DNA of 64,000 nt from Acidobacteria bacterium OLB17 (GTDB lineage: Bacteria; Acidobacteriota; Blastocatellia; Pyrinomonadales; Pyrinomonadaceae). The stretch covers positions 62,001 through 126,000 of the forward strand of contig LLEU01000039.1 of the NCBI GenBank assembly GCA_001567505.1, written 5' to 3'. This document shows, in pieces, positions 8,314 through 17,978 of this stretch. Below the pieces are notes generated by a model, which was not told the origin of the DNA, ran no database searches, and saw only the letters and a program-made list of their open reading frames with translations. Made by a program: the position numbers and the translations under genes. Each line of letters opens with the position of its first letter. The first letter of the stretch is position 1.

Positions 8314-9120
8314 ATGAGATCTGTGAAAAAGACGGGACTTCTATTTTTTGTGCTTGTGCTTGCGGTTTCGGGTTTTGCCCAGACATCTGCGGTCGTGCCC
8401 GGCGACCTAAGCCGCGAAAAGATCGACGAGATCATCAAGAAATTCACCGACAACGAGAACGTTTTCCGCGCGGCCTTCACAGACTACGTATTCAACCGCA
8501 AGGCGCTTGTGCAGACGATCGGGCTTGGCGGCCAGGTGACCGGAACTTACCGGCGCGATTCCTTTATGACGTTCGGTTCGGACGGCGGGCGGTTCGAGAA
8601 AGTGCTTTATGCTCCGATCGCGACGACGCCGCCGGGATTCGTCACGCCGGAAGATCTCGAAGACCTGGGCGGGATCAATCCGTTCGCACTCGAACCATCG
8701 GCGATCTCGCACTACAACTTCCGCTATGTCGGCACGGAGCACATTGACGAGCTCGAACTTTACGTCTTTGACGTTCGGCCAAAGGAGATACCAGATCCGA
8801 AAAAGTCGAAGCTCAGGCTTTTTACGGGCCGGATCTGGGTCGATAAGGACGACCTGATGATCGTGCGGTCGCAGGGCAAGGCCGTGCCCGAGACAAAGGA
8901 CAATAAATTTCCCGTTGTGCTTACGACGCGGGCGCAGATCGACGGAAAGTATTGGTTCCCGGTCGATGCACGCTCGGACGACGAACTTGTTTTTGACAAC
9001 GGTAACGTGATCAAGATCAGGATGCGCGTGACCTATGGCGACTATCGGCAGGGACGCACCGACATCGTCATCAAGGAGGATCCGGAGAACCCGGACGAAA
9101 CACCGCAGAAGAAACAGTAA
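8314..9120 (+). CDS. Secreted protein resembling outer-membrane lipoprotein-sorting (LolA-like) proteins
   Basis: 268 residues from ATG 8314, beginning with a signal peptide ending GFAQ near residue 23. The frame stays open far upstream but that part is shadow. The mature part has the antiparallel-sheet look of LolA/LppX-like periplasmic proteins: VTGTYRRDSF, RLFTGRIWVDKDDLMIVRS and KFPVVLTTRAQIDGKYWFP, repeated beta strands about the protein's own substrate-like sheet. There is no lipobox cysteine, and the C-terminus is charged (PENPDETPQKKQ). A carrier or binding role is possible, but no specific function can be assigned. It is transcribed alone, divergent from wecB. Confidence 0.65.
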   Translation: MRSVKKTGLLFFVLVLAVSGFAQTSAVVPGDLSREKIDEIIKKFTDNENVFRAAFTDYVFNRKALVQTIGLGGQVTGTYRRDSFMTFGSDGGRFEKVLYAPIATTPPGFVTPEDLEDLGGINPFALEPSAISHYNFRYVGTEHIDELELYVFDVRPKEIPDPKKSKLRLFTGRIWVDKDDLMIVRSQGKAVPETKDNKFPVVLTTRAQIDGKYWFPVDARSDDELVFDNGNVIKIRMRVTYGDYRQGRTDIVIKEDPENPDETPQKKQ

Positions 9121-9123
9121 GGT

Positions 9124-9900
9124 TCAGCCTTTGGAAAGTTCCTCGACGATTGCAGCACGCGTCTCGAGAAGGAGATCAAGCGGAGTTACGGCTCCGCTTC
9201 TTTCTTTTACGGGAACGGGCGGGAGCAGCACCATTTCGATCACGCCGGGATACGCGACGCCCGTGCGTTTGCCCATCAACACGTCAGTGTTCTTGATCGC
9301 AACGGGAATGATATCCGCGTTCGTTTGGATAGCAAGATGGAACGCGCCTTTCTTGAACGGGAGCAGTTGGCCCGGCAAGGCGCGCGTGCCCTCGACAAAA
9401 ACGCCGAACGAATAGCCCGAGTCCATCACCGAGCGAGCCTTTGCCATCGACTCGCGCGCCTTTTCAGGGTTGCTTCGGTCGATCGCGATGATATTCACGA
9501 ACGACATCCCTTGGCCCATGACAGGGACTTTCAGAAGTTCCTTTTTGGCAACAAGGCCCATCCGTTTTCCCGCATACGCGAACAACGTCGCCGTATCAAG
9601 ATAAGAGCGGTGATTTGCGGCAAAGACGTAGGACCTTTCAGGGTCGAGGTTCTCAAGGCCGGTGACCTGCACCTTCGCTCCACACGCCTTAAGCCACGTA
9701 CGGGCGCCGAAAAGGGCGAGTGGATAGAGCCAGATCTTTCGGTTGATGAGCCAAAGAAAGAGCAGCGATGGGATGCCGAGCACGAGCAGCATCGAGCCTG
9801 CCGCAAGCCAACACCACCAATATCGGAGTTTGCCGAAAGTTCGCGATCTGTGAGACTCTGGCAATGGAAACTCCACCAATTTATTTTCGAGCGTCGGCAT
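9124..9900 (-). CDS. plsC: 1-acyl-sn-glycerol-3-phosphate acyltransferase-like protein
   Basis: 258 residues with one N-terminal membrane segment (about 30-55). It has the PlsC/LPLAT motifs: NHRSYLDT (the H-x4-D catalytic pair, about residue 96) and FVEGTRA (about 168), followed by IPVAIKNTDVLMG. The enzyme transfers a fatty acyl group to lysophosphatidic acid in the inner membrane during phospholipid synthesis. The stop codon is 3 nt from the stop of the LolA-like gene (convergent). Its start is only 15 nt from the divergent peptidase start, so either the two promoters lie inside the opposite gene or one start is further in. Confidence 0.88.
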   Translation of the reverse strand: MPTLENKLVEFPLPESHRSRTFGKLRYWWCWLAAGSMLLVLGIPSLLFLWLINRKIWLYPLALFGARTWLKACGAKVQVTGLENLDPERSYVFAANHRSYLDTATLFAYAGKRMGLVAKKELLKVPVMGQGMSFVNIIAIDRSNPEKARESMAKARSVMDSGYSFGVFVEGTRALPGQLLPFKKGAFHLAIQTNADIIPVAIKNTDVLMGKRTGVAYPGVIEMVLLPPVPVKERSGAVTPLDLLLETRAAIVEELSKG

Positions 9901-9915
9901 CGACCTTCAAGTCTA

Positions 9916-12306
9916 ATGGCTAATAGACAAAGTCCAAAGTCCATCGTTCTGTGTCTTGCCGCAGCCGCAATTTTTGCGGCCGCCGCATTTGCGCAGGCTC
10001 CGTCCCCGAATTCCGTTCTCGGTTTCACGCCGGGCGACGATCGCAAGGTCGCCGATTGGGATCAGATCGTCGATTATTTTCGAAAGCTCGACAAGGGCAG
10101 CCCGCGGGTAAAGGTCGAGGAGATAGGCCGTTCGACGCTGGGCCGGCCGCTGATCGTCGCGTTCATATCAGACAGCGACAATATCAAGAAACTCGACAAA
10201 TATCGGCGCATCAATGCACAGCTTGCCGACCCGCGAACCATTTCGGACGAAGCGGAACTGAGCAAACTCGTAAAGGACGGCAAGACGATCGTCGCGATCT
10301 CCTGCTCGATCCATTCGACGGAGATCGTAGCTTCGCAAATGTCGATGAACCTCGCCTACGAGCTCGCGACGGCGGGCGATCCCGCAACAAAAGAGATCCT
10401 CAAGAACACGATCCTGCTGCTCATCCCTTCGCCAAATCCGGACGGCATCGAGATCGTCGCGGATTGGTACAAAAAGACGCTCGGCACGAAAAGCGAAGGC
10501 ACGGCACCGCCCGAACTTTATCATCACTACGCCGGCCACGACGACAACCGTGACTGGTTCATGATGAACCTCGTCGAGACGCGTGCCGTTACTAAACTCT
10601 TTTGGCAGGAATGGTTCCCCGAGATCGTCTATGACGTGCATCAGCAGGGACAATACTCATCGCGATTCATCATTCCGCCTTTCTTCGATCCGATAAATCC
10701 GCGTATCGCGCCGACGCTTCTTCGAGAAGTAGGCTTGATCGGATACAAGATGGCCGCCGACCTCCAGGCCGCGAATATCGCGGGCGTAGCGACCAATTCT
10801 ACCTACGACACGTGGTGGCACGGCGGTTTTCGCTCGGCGCCGTATTATCACAATTCGATCGGCATTTTGTCCGAGGCGGCGAGCGTCCAACTGATGACGC
10901 CGGTCACGGTCAAGCTCGAAGACCTGAGGCGAAGCCGCGGCGTCCGCGGGCTCGCAGACCTTACGACGCCGATGACGAATTATCCCGATCCATGGCTCGG
11001 AGGCGAATGGCATGCGAGCGACATCAACCGCATCGAGATGATCGCATCACGCGGGCTTCTTTCGCTTGCGGCAAAATACCGTGAGCGATATCTGCGGAAT
11101 TTCTACGATCTCGGGCGGGCGAATCTCGCTCCGGTCTCTGGCGGCCCGCAGGCGTTCTATATCTCAAAAGAGCAGGAAAGGCCCGAATCGACGAGTCGCT
11201 TGATCGAGATCCTGCGATGGCAAGGGATCGAGGTTCGCAAGGTCGGGCGGGCGTTCAACGCGGTCGGCGGCGAAAAGGAACGCTCGCCTGTCTCGGTTCC
11301 AAAGGACGGTTGGATCGTCTTCGTGGATCAGCCGCAGAAGAACAACGTCCTCAGCCTTTTCGAGCGGCAGGAATATCCGCATCGACTGCTCCCGAACGGA
11401 GATGCCGAAGTGCCGTATGACGTCGCCGGTTGGACGCTGCCGCTTCAGATGGGCGTCGCGTATCGTCCGCTTCGAGAGATCGGTGAACTTGAAAAGCTGC
11501 GGGCCGCTTCGAAACTCGTCGAGAGCGTGAATGACGTCCGTGATGAACTCGGCCTTCCCGACGCAAAGGCGCCTTTTGCGAAGATCAAGAACCCAATGCT
11601 TTCGTCGCCGCGGATCGGGCTTTATCGCGGCTTTACGGGGTCGATGGACGAAGGCTGGACGCGATTTGTGCTTGATACGTTCAGCATCCCGAACTATCGG
11701 ATCACGAATGAGCAGATGCGAAGCGGAAAATTCGAATGCGGCAACGGTCTGTGCGACTCGGTCATCTTGCCGTCCGATGGCGAGGCCTCCGTTTTGAGAG
11801 GGCTGCCCGCAAGCCGCTATCCGGAAGAATTAGCCGGCGGCATTGGCGATGAAGGCGTTCGATCTCTCAAGAAGTTCGTCGAGGACGGCGGCCGCGTTGT
11901 CTGCTTCGATCGCGGATGCGACCTCGTTATCGGGAAGTTCGAGCTTCCGGTTCGCGAAGCCTTATCGGGCCTCAAGCGCAGCGAATTCTACGATCCGGGC
12001 TCGATCGTCCGGATCGAGGTCGATCGAGGCGAGGGCGTACCCGAGGAAGTCCCTGCCTATTTTGCGTCGAGTTCCGCGTATGACGTTCTGCCCGACGCAA
12101 AGAACGTGCGCGTGACAGCACGATATGCCGCCGCGAACGCCTTGCTTTCCGGCTGGATGCTCGGCGAAGAATTTCTTAACGGAAAAGCGGCCATCGTTGA
12201 GGCGAGATACGGCAAAGGCTCGATCGTGATGTTCGGCTTCCGGCCGCAGCACCGCGGCCAGTCCTGGGCGACATTCTCGCTCATCTTCGACGCGCTTGAG
12301 AAATGA
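9916..12306 (+). CDS. Secreted M14-family zinc carboxypeptidase-like protein
   Basis: 796 residues from ATG 9916, with a signal peptide ending AAAFAQ near residue 27. The carboxypeptidase domain occupies about residues 45-330. It shows the H-x-x-E zinc pair (SIHSTE, H133/E136), NPDGIEIVADW, DNRDWFMMN and a third histidine in YDVHQQGQYSSR near 242. The remaining 450 residues hold a region that looks like a glutamine-amidotransferase-type alpha/beta domain, common in large bacterial M14 proteins. It probably trims peptides in the periplasm or outside the cell. It is divergent from plsC, and the ribosome site before the start is weak. Confidence 0.82.
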   Translation: MANRQSPKSIVLCLAAAAIFAAAAFAQAPSPNSVLGFTPGDDRKVADWDQIVDYFRKLDKGSPRVKVEEIGRSTLGRPLIVAFISDSDNIKKLDKYRRINAQLADPRTISDEAELSKLVKDGKTIVAISCSIHSTEIVASQMSMNLAYELATAGDPATKEILKNTILLLIPSPNPDGIEIVADWYKKTLGTKSEGTAPPELYHHYAGHDDNRDWFMMNLVETRAVTKLFWQEWFPEIVYDVHQQGQYSSRFIIPPFFDPINPRIAPTLLREVGLIGYKMAADLQAANIAGVATNSTYDTWWHGGFRSAPYYHNSIGILSEAASVQLMTPVTVKLEDLRRSRGVRGLADLTTPMTNYPDPWLGGEWHASDINRIEMIASRGLLSLAAKYRERYLRNFYDLGRANLAPVSGGPQAFYISKEQERPESTSRLIEILRWQGIEVRKVGRAFNAVGGEKERSPVSVPKDGWIVFVDQPQKNNVLSLFERQEYPHRLLPNGDAEVPYDVAGWTLPLQMGVAYRPLREIGELEKLRAASKLVESVNDVRDELGLPDAKAPFAKIKNPMLSSPRIGLYRGFTGSMDEGWTRFVLDTFSIPNYRITNEQMRSGKFECGNGLCDSVILPSDGEASVLRGLPASRYPEELAGGIGDEGVRSLKKFVEDGGRVVCFDRGCDLVIGKFELPVREALSGLKRSEFYDPGSIVRIEVDRGEGVPEEVPAYFASSSAYDVLPDAKNVRVTARYAAANALLSGWMLGEEFLNGKAAIVEARYGKGSIVMFGFRPQHRGQSWATFSLIFDALEK

Positions 12307-12312
12307 TCTGGC

Positions 12313-13586
12313 CTATTTTGCAACCAGGATCCGAACATAATGAACATTGTTCGGAATTACCGTTCCGGTGAGACCGAGGGTGCCATCGCTCTCTTTAAAA
12401 GCGGGCCCGAGGAACGTGTGCTGTGGAGCGATCCTTACTAAAACGGAGCCGCTGCGACCGAACCTGAGATCGCGAAGGCCGTTCGGCCAAAGGCGGTAGA
12501 TCTCGCCCGGATTTCTGCCGTTTTGTGCTGCTTTATAGCCGGTCACGTAGATCTTGCCCGATGACTGAAGTGAGAGAAATCCAGGGAAACTTGCGTTTGG
12601 GAACGTGACCTCGCCCGATGCTCCGAATGACAGGTCAAGTGTGCCGCCAGGCGTGTACTTGTACAACTTTTTTCCGGAAAGGGTGAGTGTGCCGTTATCG
12701 GCCGCCGCCGCGATATCCATGACGGGGTAGCTGTCGAAGTTAACGGTGCTGAACGTGTCATCGCTGCGCCGCTTGCCAAATATTTCTTTAGAATGGACTT
12801 TTCAATGAGATCTGTTCCGTTCGCCGCTCGTACGCGGGCGTAGAAAGATGCCGCGATCTTGCCGTTCGCAAAGGTGCTGATATTAGCCATGGATGCGGCA
12901 TTCGCCGTAGGTCCGGTACCCAAGGGCTCGCGACGGAAACCGTTGAAACCGAATGAAGGATCCAGATTGCCGTTTGGAAGAAACTTGATAAGCAATCCGT
13001 TAGCATCCTTATTGATATGATTCGTACTTAGGCCCGTTATCGCTGCGGCAAGGATGCCGCCATCAGGCGACAATGCGATCTCGAACAGATGTTCGTCGGA
13101 GAACCGTCCGGCTTCGATCTGAAGATCGTGAAAAACGAATCCGTTCGTTCCGAAGGTAGTGTCCAATGAGCCGTCCGCGTTAAGCCTTGCCAGCAGCAGG
13201 TCGGTCGGTTGCTCGGGCACCATAAAATTCGTTTCGCCCGCAAGCAGAAACTTCCCGTCCGAAAGCTCAACAACATCCTTTGCAATGCAATGCGGGCACT
13301 CGATCGACACGAAACCGCCTGCACCGAATGTGGTATCAGGCACTCCGTCTGGACGAAACTTTACTACATGGATATTTGGTTCTTGTTGACCGAGGAAAAT
13401 GATAGACCGATCTTCAAGCTGCCTTACGCGGCTTGGATATGTCGCACCGCCGCTAATGGTCGTGTATCCGACCCCATTTAACGTCGTGTCGAGCGCGCCG
13501 ACGCGGTTGTAGAGCAACTGCGCGTCTGCATTTTGAAACAGTCCAAGAGCAAAGAGGAATATTAGAGGAATAATGGTGAAGCGCAT
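12313..13586 (-). CDS. Secreted delta-60 repeat protein, broken by one frameshift
   Basis: The signal peptide ends NADAQ near residue 23. Repeats of the delta-60 type follow, each with an L-N/P-x-G-x-L-D-x-(T/S)-F-G core: FRPDGVPDTTFGAGG, LNADGSLDTTFGTNG, FLPNGNLDPSFGFNG and, past the break, YTPGGTLDLSFGASG. The frame breaks between about 12770 and 12800. Restoring one base joins it to KRRSDDTFSTVNFD and continues to 12313, giving 424 residues. Delta-60 repeats are predicted beta-propeller-like and extracellular; no enzyme role is known. It stands alone and its stop faces the M14 gene. Confidence 0.78.
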
Positions 13587-13755
13587 GGCGTGTAAAGTGT
13601 CAGGAGAGGGCGACCGCTCGGCCGCGACATCCTATTATATTATAAACGCGCGATGTGCGGCTTTTTCTTTTTTCGGGTTCGCGATGGGACCACTTAGAAA
13701 TACGGAACTTCGAAGTCTGGATGCGAACCTGCGTTTTGGGCTATCATTGAGGTTG
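13587..13755. promoter_or_regulatory. Divergent promoter region between delta-60 and SpoIID genes
   Basis: 169 nt between two divergent starts. An AT-rich core at 13633-13646 (tattatattataaa) supplies TATAAT-like -10 sequences on the minus strand and TATTAT/TATAAA on the plus strand. No clear -35 boxes are seen. Confidence 0.35.
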
Positions 13756-16077
13756 ATGTTCTTCAAGGCCTTCAGTATTTTCGCAGCAACAGTTTTTGTT
13801 TTTTCGGGCACGGCATCAGCAGATCCGATCCTTTTCCGCCTGCCCGCGGAGCCGTTGATACGCATCGGCCTTGCAACGAACGCCTCGCAAGTTTCGATCA
13901 CGACGAGCGATCCGTCACTTGTCGCATTCAGCCCGGACGAACCGAGCCGCATGCTTGCCTCCAACCGCGTTTCGATATCCGCACGTGCATATAACCCGCC
14001 GGAGATCGAGCAGTTCCGCATCGAATTTCAGAATTTGCCGTCGCAGGTCGATGCGAACTCGCTCGCGGACGACGTTCGGGCGGCAGTCGGCGAATCTGCG
14101 ATCGCAAGCATTGATGTCGAAAAGAACACTTGGCGCGTTTGGGTCGGCGGCATCAAGGCGACCGAAGAAGAAGCTCTCGAACTCAAACAGCGGCTCGCCG
14201 ACAAGGACCTTGATGATGCGGTCGTCGTCGTTGAAAAGAAACAGGTGGTCTCGCCCGACGCGATCGCACTCACGCGGCAGGTTCGCGATGCAAAGAAGAG
14301 CGAAGTTCGGAGCCTCGTGCGGACGACAGGTTCCGCAAAGCTCGCTCCGGGCGAATCGATCGATCCGAATCTTCGCGAAGTGATCGTAAGCGGTTCGTCG
14401 GAAGAATCTAAATTCTCCTCGCTCAAGACCGTCGCCTTCGGGTCTCTTAATGAACGCTCGACGCCCGTTCGCCTGAACGGCAAGGCATATCGCGGGAAGA
14501 TCGAGGTCTTTGTGAATGCGTCCGGAAGGCTCTCGGTCGTGAACGTCGTCCCGCTCGAAGATTATCTCCTCGGCGTTGTCCCGAGCGAGCTTTCGCTCCC
14601 GCAGCTCGAAGCTCAAAAGGCGCAAGCCGTCGCCGCCCGCACGTACGCGATAGCGAATATCGGCGGCTACGGCACGAAAGGCTTCGATATGGTTCCGACC
14701 GTCTATTCCCAGGTTTACAAAGGCGTTTCGATCGAAACGGCGATGGGTACGCGGGCCGTTCGCGAGACGCGCGGCATGGTCGCAACATACAAAGGCGAGC
14801 CGATAATGGCGTATTTCACTTCCACCTGCGGCGGCCGAACAGAGGACGGCGTGAACATCTTCGGTAAGGACGAGCCGTATCTGAAGGGTGTGGAATGCTC
14901 GCTCGAGGGCAGGCGGCATTTCGATCCGTTCACGATCCGCACGTCTCGCACGCCGGCAAAACTTCGCGATGGCAGCCACCTCGAACTCACACGCCTGATG
15001 TCGCGTCTTGCAGCGAACGGTGCATATCTCTCGGCCGCCGAGATGACCGACGACTGGTTCGATTCCGCGCCGAACGCAACCGAGATGGCGAATTGGCTGG
15101 GGCAGATCGCGTCGAAGCTCGGCAAGCCGCTACCGAGCGTGTCGAACACTACGGCCCGGCCGCTCGAGGCCGCCGCCGTCCTAGCAAAGTTGTTCTACGA
15201 ACCGCGAGCCAACGACACGCTGCTGTCGAATTCCGATGTTCTCTACCAGCTTTCGTTCGATGATGCCGCGGACGTACCCGCAGCGATGCGTCCCGACCTT
15301 GCGGCATTGCTTCGCGACGGATATTTTCGGCTTCGCCCGGACCTTACGCTCAAACCGAATATGCCGTTTACGCGGGCGGAATTCCTCTCGCTGATCGGGC
15401 AGATCTACGCGAAGAAAAAATGGCTTCCCGATCTTCAGAAAGCGACGGCGAAGCCAGCGGCGGATGGCAAGATCTCGATCGGTTCGGGTAGAAGTGCGCG
15501 AAGCCTTACCGTGCGGCCGGACGTTTTTCTCTTCAGGCAGTTCGGCGAGACGCTCTACCCCGTGCGTGAGGTTGCGCTTGTCGGCGGCGAGGACATTGCG
15601 TTCCAAACCGACGCGACGGGCGCCGTAGCTTATCTTGAGGTTCAGCCGACCTCGTCGCCGACCGCCGCTGAGAATATGTCGCCGTTCACTAATTGGAACA
15701 AGACGGTCTCCGCATCGGCCCTCCAATCCCGCCTTTCGCGTTATGTTCGAGGTATCGGAACGCTATATGACGTGAACGTGAAAAAGGTAGGTTATTCGCG
15801 ACGCCCGATCGAGATCGAGATCGTCGGATCCAACGGCATCAAGACCCTCTCGGGCGGCAAGATCCGCTCGGCCCTTCGCCTCCCGGAACAGCTTTTTGTG
15901 ATGAATAAACGCTACAATGGCAACACTGTCGCGTCATACACGTTCACGGGACGCGGCTGGGGACACGGCGTCGGAATGTGCCAATACGGAGCCTACGGAA
16001 TGGCAAAAATGGGCGTGAAATACGACGAGATCATCAAGCATTACTACACGGGCGTCGATCTGACGAAAGCATACTAA
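13756..16077 (+). CDS. Exported SpoIID/LytB-domain protein (amidase-enhancer-like)
   Basis: 773 residues from ATG 13756 with GAGG just upstream; a longer frame from 13573 lacks support. The signal peptide ends TASA near residue 25. The SpoIID domain runs about residues 230-430: VNVVPLEDYLLGVVPSE, KAQAVAARTYAIAN and YFTSTCGGRTEDG, all hallmarks of this peptidoglycan lytic-transglycosylase family. A middle part with an SLH-like segment (TRAEFLSLIGQIYA) follows. The C-terminus has the second family signature GRGWGHGVGMCQYGAYGMA. In spore formers SpoIID cleaves denuded glycan; in Gram-negative bacteria the homologues are thought to remodel the wall. It is followed 4 nt later by the HinP1I-like gene. 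Confidence 0.85.
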   Translation: MFFKAFSIFAATVFVFSGTASADPILFRLPAEPLIRIGLATNASQVSITTSDPSLVAFSPDEPSRMLASNRVSISARAYNPPEIEQFRIEFQNLPSQVDANSLADDVRAAVGESAIASIDVEKNTWRVWVGGIKATEEEALELKQRLADKDLDDAVVVVEKKQVVSPDAIALTRQVRDAKKSEVRSLVRTTGSAKLAPGESIDPNLREVIVSGSSEESKFSSLKTVAFGSLNERSTPVRLNGKAYRGKIEVFVNASGRLSVVNVVPLEDYLLGVVPSELSLPQLEAQKAQAVAARTYAIANIGGYGTKGFDMVPTVYSQVYKGVSIETAMGTRAVRETRGMVATYKGEPIMAYFTSTCGGRTEDGVNIFGKDEPYLKGVECSLEGRRHFDPFTIRTSRTPAKLRDGSHLELTRLMSRLAANGAYLSAAEMTDDWFDSAPNATEMANWLGQIASKLGKPLPSVSNTTARPLEAAAVLAKLFYEPRANDTLLSNSDVLYQLSFDDAADVPAAMRPDLAALLRDGYFRLRPDLTLKPNMPFTRAEFLSLIGQIYAKKKWLPDLQKATAKPAADGKISIGSGRSARSLTVRPDVFLFRQFGETLYPVREVALVGGEDIAFQTDATGAVAYLEVQPTSSPTAAENMSPFTNWNKTVSASALQSRLSRYVRGIGTLYDVNVKKVGYSRRPIEIEIVGSNGIKTLSGGKIRSALRLPEQLFVMNKRYNGNTVASYTFTGRGWGHGVGMCQYGAYGMAKMGVKYDEIIKHYYTGVDLTKAY

Positions 16078-16081
16078 TTAA

Positions 16082-16899
16082 ATGTCTCTCTCGCGTTTTA
16101 TTTCTCGGCGGATCGCGATCGCCTTTATCGTCCTTGCATCCGTCACTGCCGCCTTTGGGCAGTCGTCGTCGGCAAAACTCGGATCGGACACGGCGAAAGG
16201 CGGATTTAGGAATGAGGACGCGATCCGCGACAAATTCAACGCGTTCCGAACGGACGACGATGCGAAAGCGTGGCTGCGGGCGATGGGCTATGATCCGGCA
16301 GCGATCGTATCACTCGCGGCCTCGAAACCTCATGGCGAAAAGGCCGATGTCGAGATCGTCATCGAGACGGCAAAGGGCAAGACGCGCGAAGGCATCTCGA
16401 TAAAGCTCGTCTCCGGCCAACGCGGATTCAATCAGATCGACAAACGCAGGCTCTCCCATTATCGCGAGATGTGGAAAATGCCGGACGAGGTCGTTGCCGC
16501 TCTAAAGCTCTTCGTCGGTGAGACGCCTCCAACGAAGCCGGGACGCTCGAAAGACAGGATGTTCCTGAATGAGATCGATCCGCAGGCACGCGACGCCGTC
16601 ATTAAGTTCTTTTCGGAGAACAAAGAGCGGATCGTCTCCGACCTTTTTGCCGGAGACGGCGACCACGATGCCGGTTGGATCATGGTCGCGTTCAAACCGT
16701 CCGAAAAACGGAGTGGATCATTCGCACTGCGGCAAAGGCGGTCGAATTCTACGGCGACGGCGACGTGAAACTCACGCGCTCCGGCAACCTGAAGATCGGC
16801 CGGATCACAATGCAGCGAAAGGGCGGCGACGCGGGCCGCGAATCCGCAAAGATGCTGCAATTCAAGATCGATCCAGTAGAGCTCTTTAACGCAAAATGA
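16082..16899 (+). CDS. HinP1I-like type II restriction endonuclease with an N-terminal signal peptide (one frameshift)
   Basis: Repaired length is 272 residues. The frame as read ends at 16768; adding one A to the A run at 16704-16708 continues to 16899. From residue about 31 onward it aligns, from memory, along the whole of R.HinP1I (cuts G^CGC): LGSDTAKGGFRNE, IKLVSGQRGFNQIDK, YREMWK and the C-terminal QRKGGDAGRESAKMLQFK. The catalytic Asp and Lys positions are kept (ADVEI and SIK), but the middle Gln is Ser. The first 27 residues form a Sec-type signal peptide (RRIAIAFIVLASVTAAFGQ). No in-frame ATG, GTG or TTG start lies between it and the enzyme domain. No methyltransferase is nearby. Confidence 0.8.
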
Positions 16900-16979
16900 G
16901 ATTCTCACAAAGGCAGATCATCGGCGCTGTGATCATCCTCTTCGTCATTCTGATATTGTCTTTGATACGGATGATGTGA
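16896..16979 (+). CDS. 27-residue single-span membrane peptide coupled to the HinP1I-like gene
   Basis: The ATG at 16896 overlaps the endonuclease TGA (ATGA). The frame encodes MRFSQRQ, then a hydrophobic span of about 17 residues rich in Ile, Leu and Val, ending LIRMM. It has a positively charged head and tail. The four-base overlap and the strongly hydrophobic content suggest a real small gene, although chance cannot be excluded. Its role is unknown; accessory, anchoring or immunity function for the endonuclease is speculation. Confidence 0.5.
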   Translation: MRFSQRQIIGAVIILFVILILSLIRMM

Positions 16980-17020
16980 CGCACGTTCGGGCGAGGTCGA
17001 TGAGAGAGCAGGAACGCAAA

Positions 17021-17965
17021 ATGCCGATATTTGCCGTCTGCGGCCCGACCGCGTCCGGGAAGACGGCTCTCGCCGTTCACCTTGCGGGGCAGCTCGGCGC
17101 GGAGATCGTGAATTTCGACTCCGTGCAGATCTACCGAGGCATCGAGATCGCGACCGCAAAGCCGACGGCCGCCGAGATGCGCGGCATCCCGCATCATCTG
17201 ATCGGATATGTCGATCCGAATATCGACTATACGGCCGCAGATTGGGCCGAAGATGCGAAAGCGAAGATCAGCGAGATCGAATCACGCGGCAAGCGCGTCA
17301 TCCTCGTCGGCGGCACGGGTTTCTATCTGCGAACTCTCTGCCAGCCTCTTTTTGAAAGCCCGAAGACCGACCCGCAGCTTCGCGAAAAGTATCGCAGGCT
17401 CCACAGCGAACGCGGGGCCGAACACCTTCACGCTCTTCTTGCCGAAGCCGATCCGCAGGCCGCGGCGAACCTTCCCGTCCGCGACTATGTCCGCGTGATA
17501 CGTGCTCTTGAGGTCATCGAACAGACGGGCAAGAAGATCTCCGCCTTGCAGCCCGAGCGGCCCGCACCGCCCGAGCTTGCCCGCCGCATTCGCCGCATCG
17601 TCCTTTCACCGCCGCGAGACGAGCTTTACGAGAAGATAAACGCCCGAACCGCAGCCCATTTTTCGGCCGGACTCGTCGAGGAGGTCGAAAGCCTTCTTGC
17701 CGCCGGAGTTCGCGACAACGGCAATGCTATGGGAGCTCACGCTTACCGGCGGGTCTGCGAATTCCTTCGCGGAGAGCGGACGTATGAGAGCGCCATCGAG
17801 CGTTCGCAGCAGGATGTGCGAAATTATGCGAAACGTCAGCTCACTTGGTTTCGTAAAGAGAAAGAGGCCGTTTGGTTCGAAGGCTTTGGCACGGAGGCGC
17901 TTTTGGCTGAAAAAGTGGTCGAATTCTGTGAAAATTCGACATTAAATGAGCTAATTCAAATATAA
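17021..17965 (+). CDS. miaA: tRNA dimethylallyltransferase
   Basis: 314 residues from ATG 17021 (CAGGAA six nt upstream); a GTG at 16976 would add 15 residues not typical of the family. The P-loop is GPTASGKTALAVHLA. DSVQIYRGIEIATAKP and HHLIGYVDPNIDYTAADW are diagnostic. MiaA adds a dimethylallyl group to A37 of tRNAs reading UNN codons. The gene precedes hfq, as in many bacteria. Confidence 0.95.
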   Translation: MPIFAVCGPTASGKTALAVHLAGQLGAEIVNFDSVQIYRGIEIATAKPTAAEMRGIPHHLIGYVDPNIDYTAADWAEDAKAKISEIESRGKRVILVGGTGFYLRTLCQPLFESPKTDPQLREKYRRLHSERGAEHLHALLAEADPQAAANLPVRDYVRVIRALEVIEQTGKKISALQPERPAPPELARRIRRIVLSPPRDELYEKINARTAAHFSAGLVEEVESLLAAGVRDNGNAMGAHAYRRVCEFLRGERTYESAIERSQQDVRNYAKRQLTWFRKEKEAVWFEGFGTEALLAEKVVEFCENSTLNELIQI

Positions 17966-17978
17966 AACATTTTTCTGC

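Noticed and set aside
9325-9915. Upstream extension of the M14 peptidase frame
   Set aside because: It is antisense to plsC and would place the signal peptide in mid-protein.
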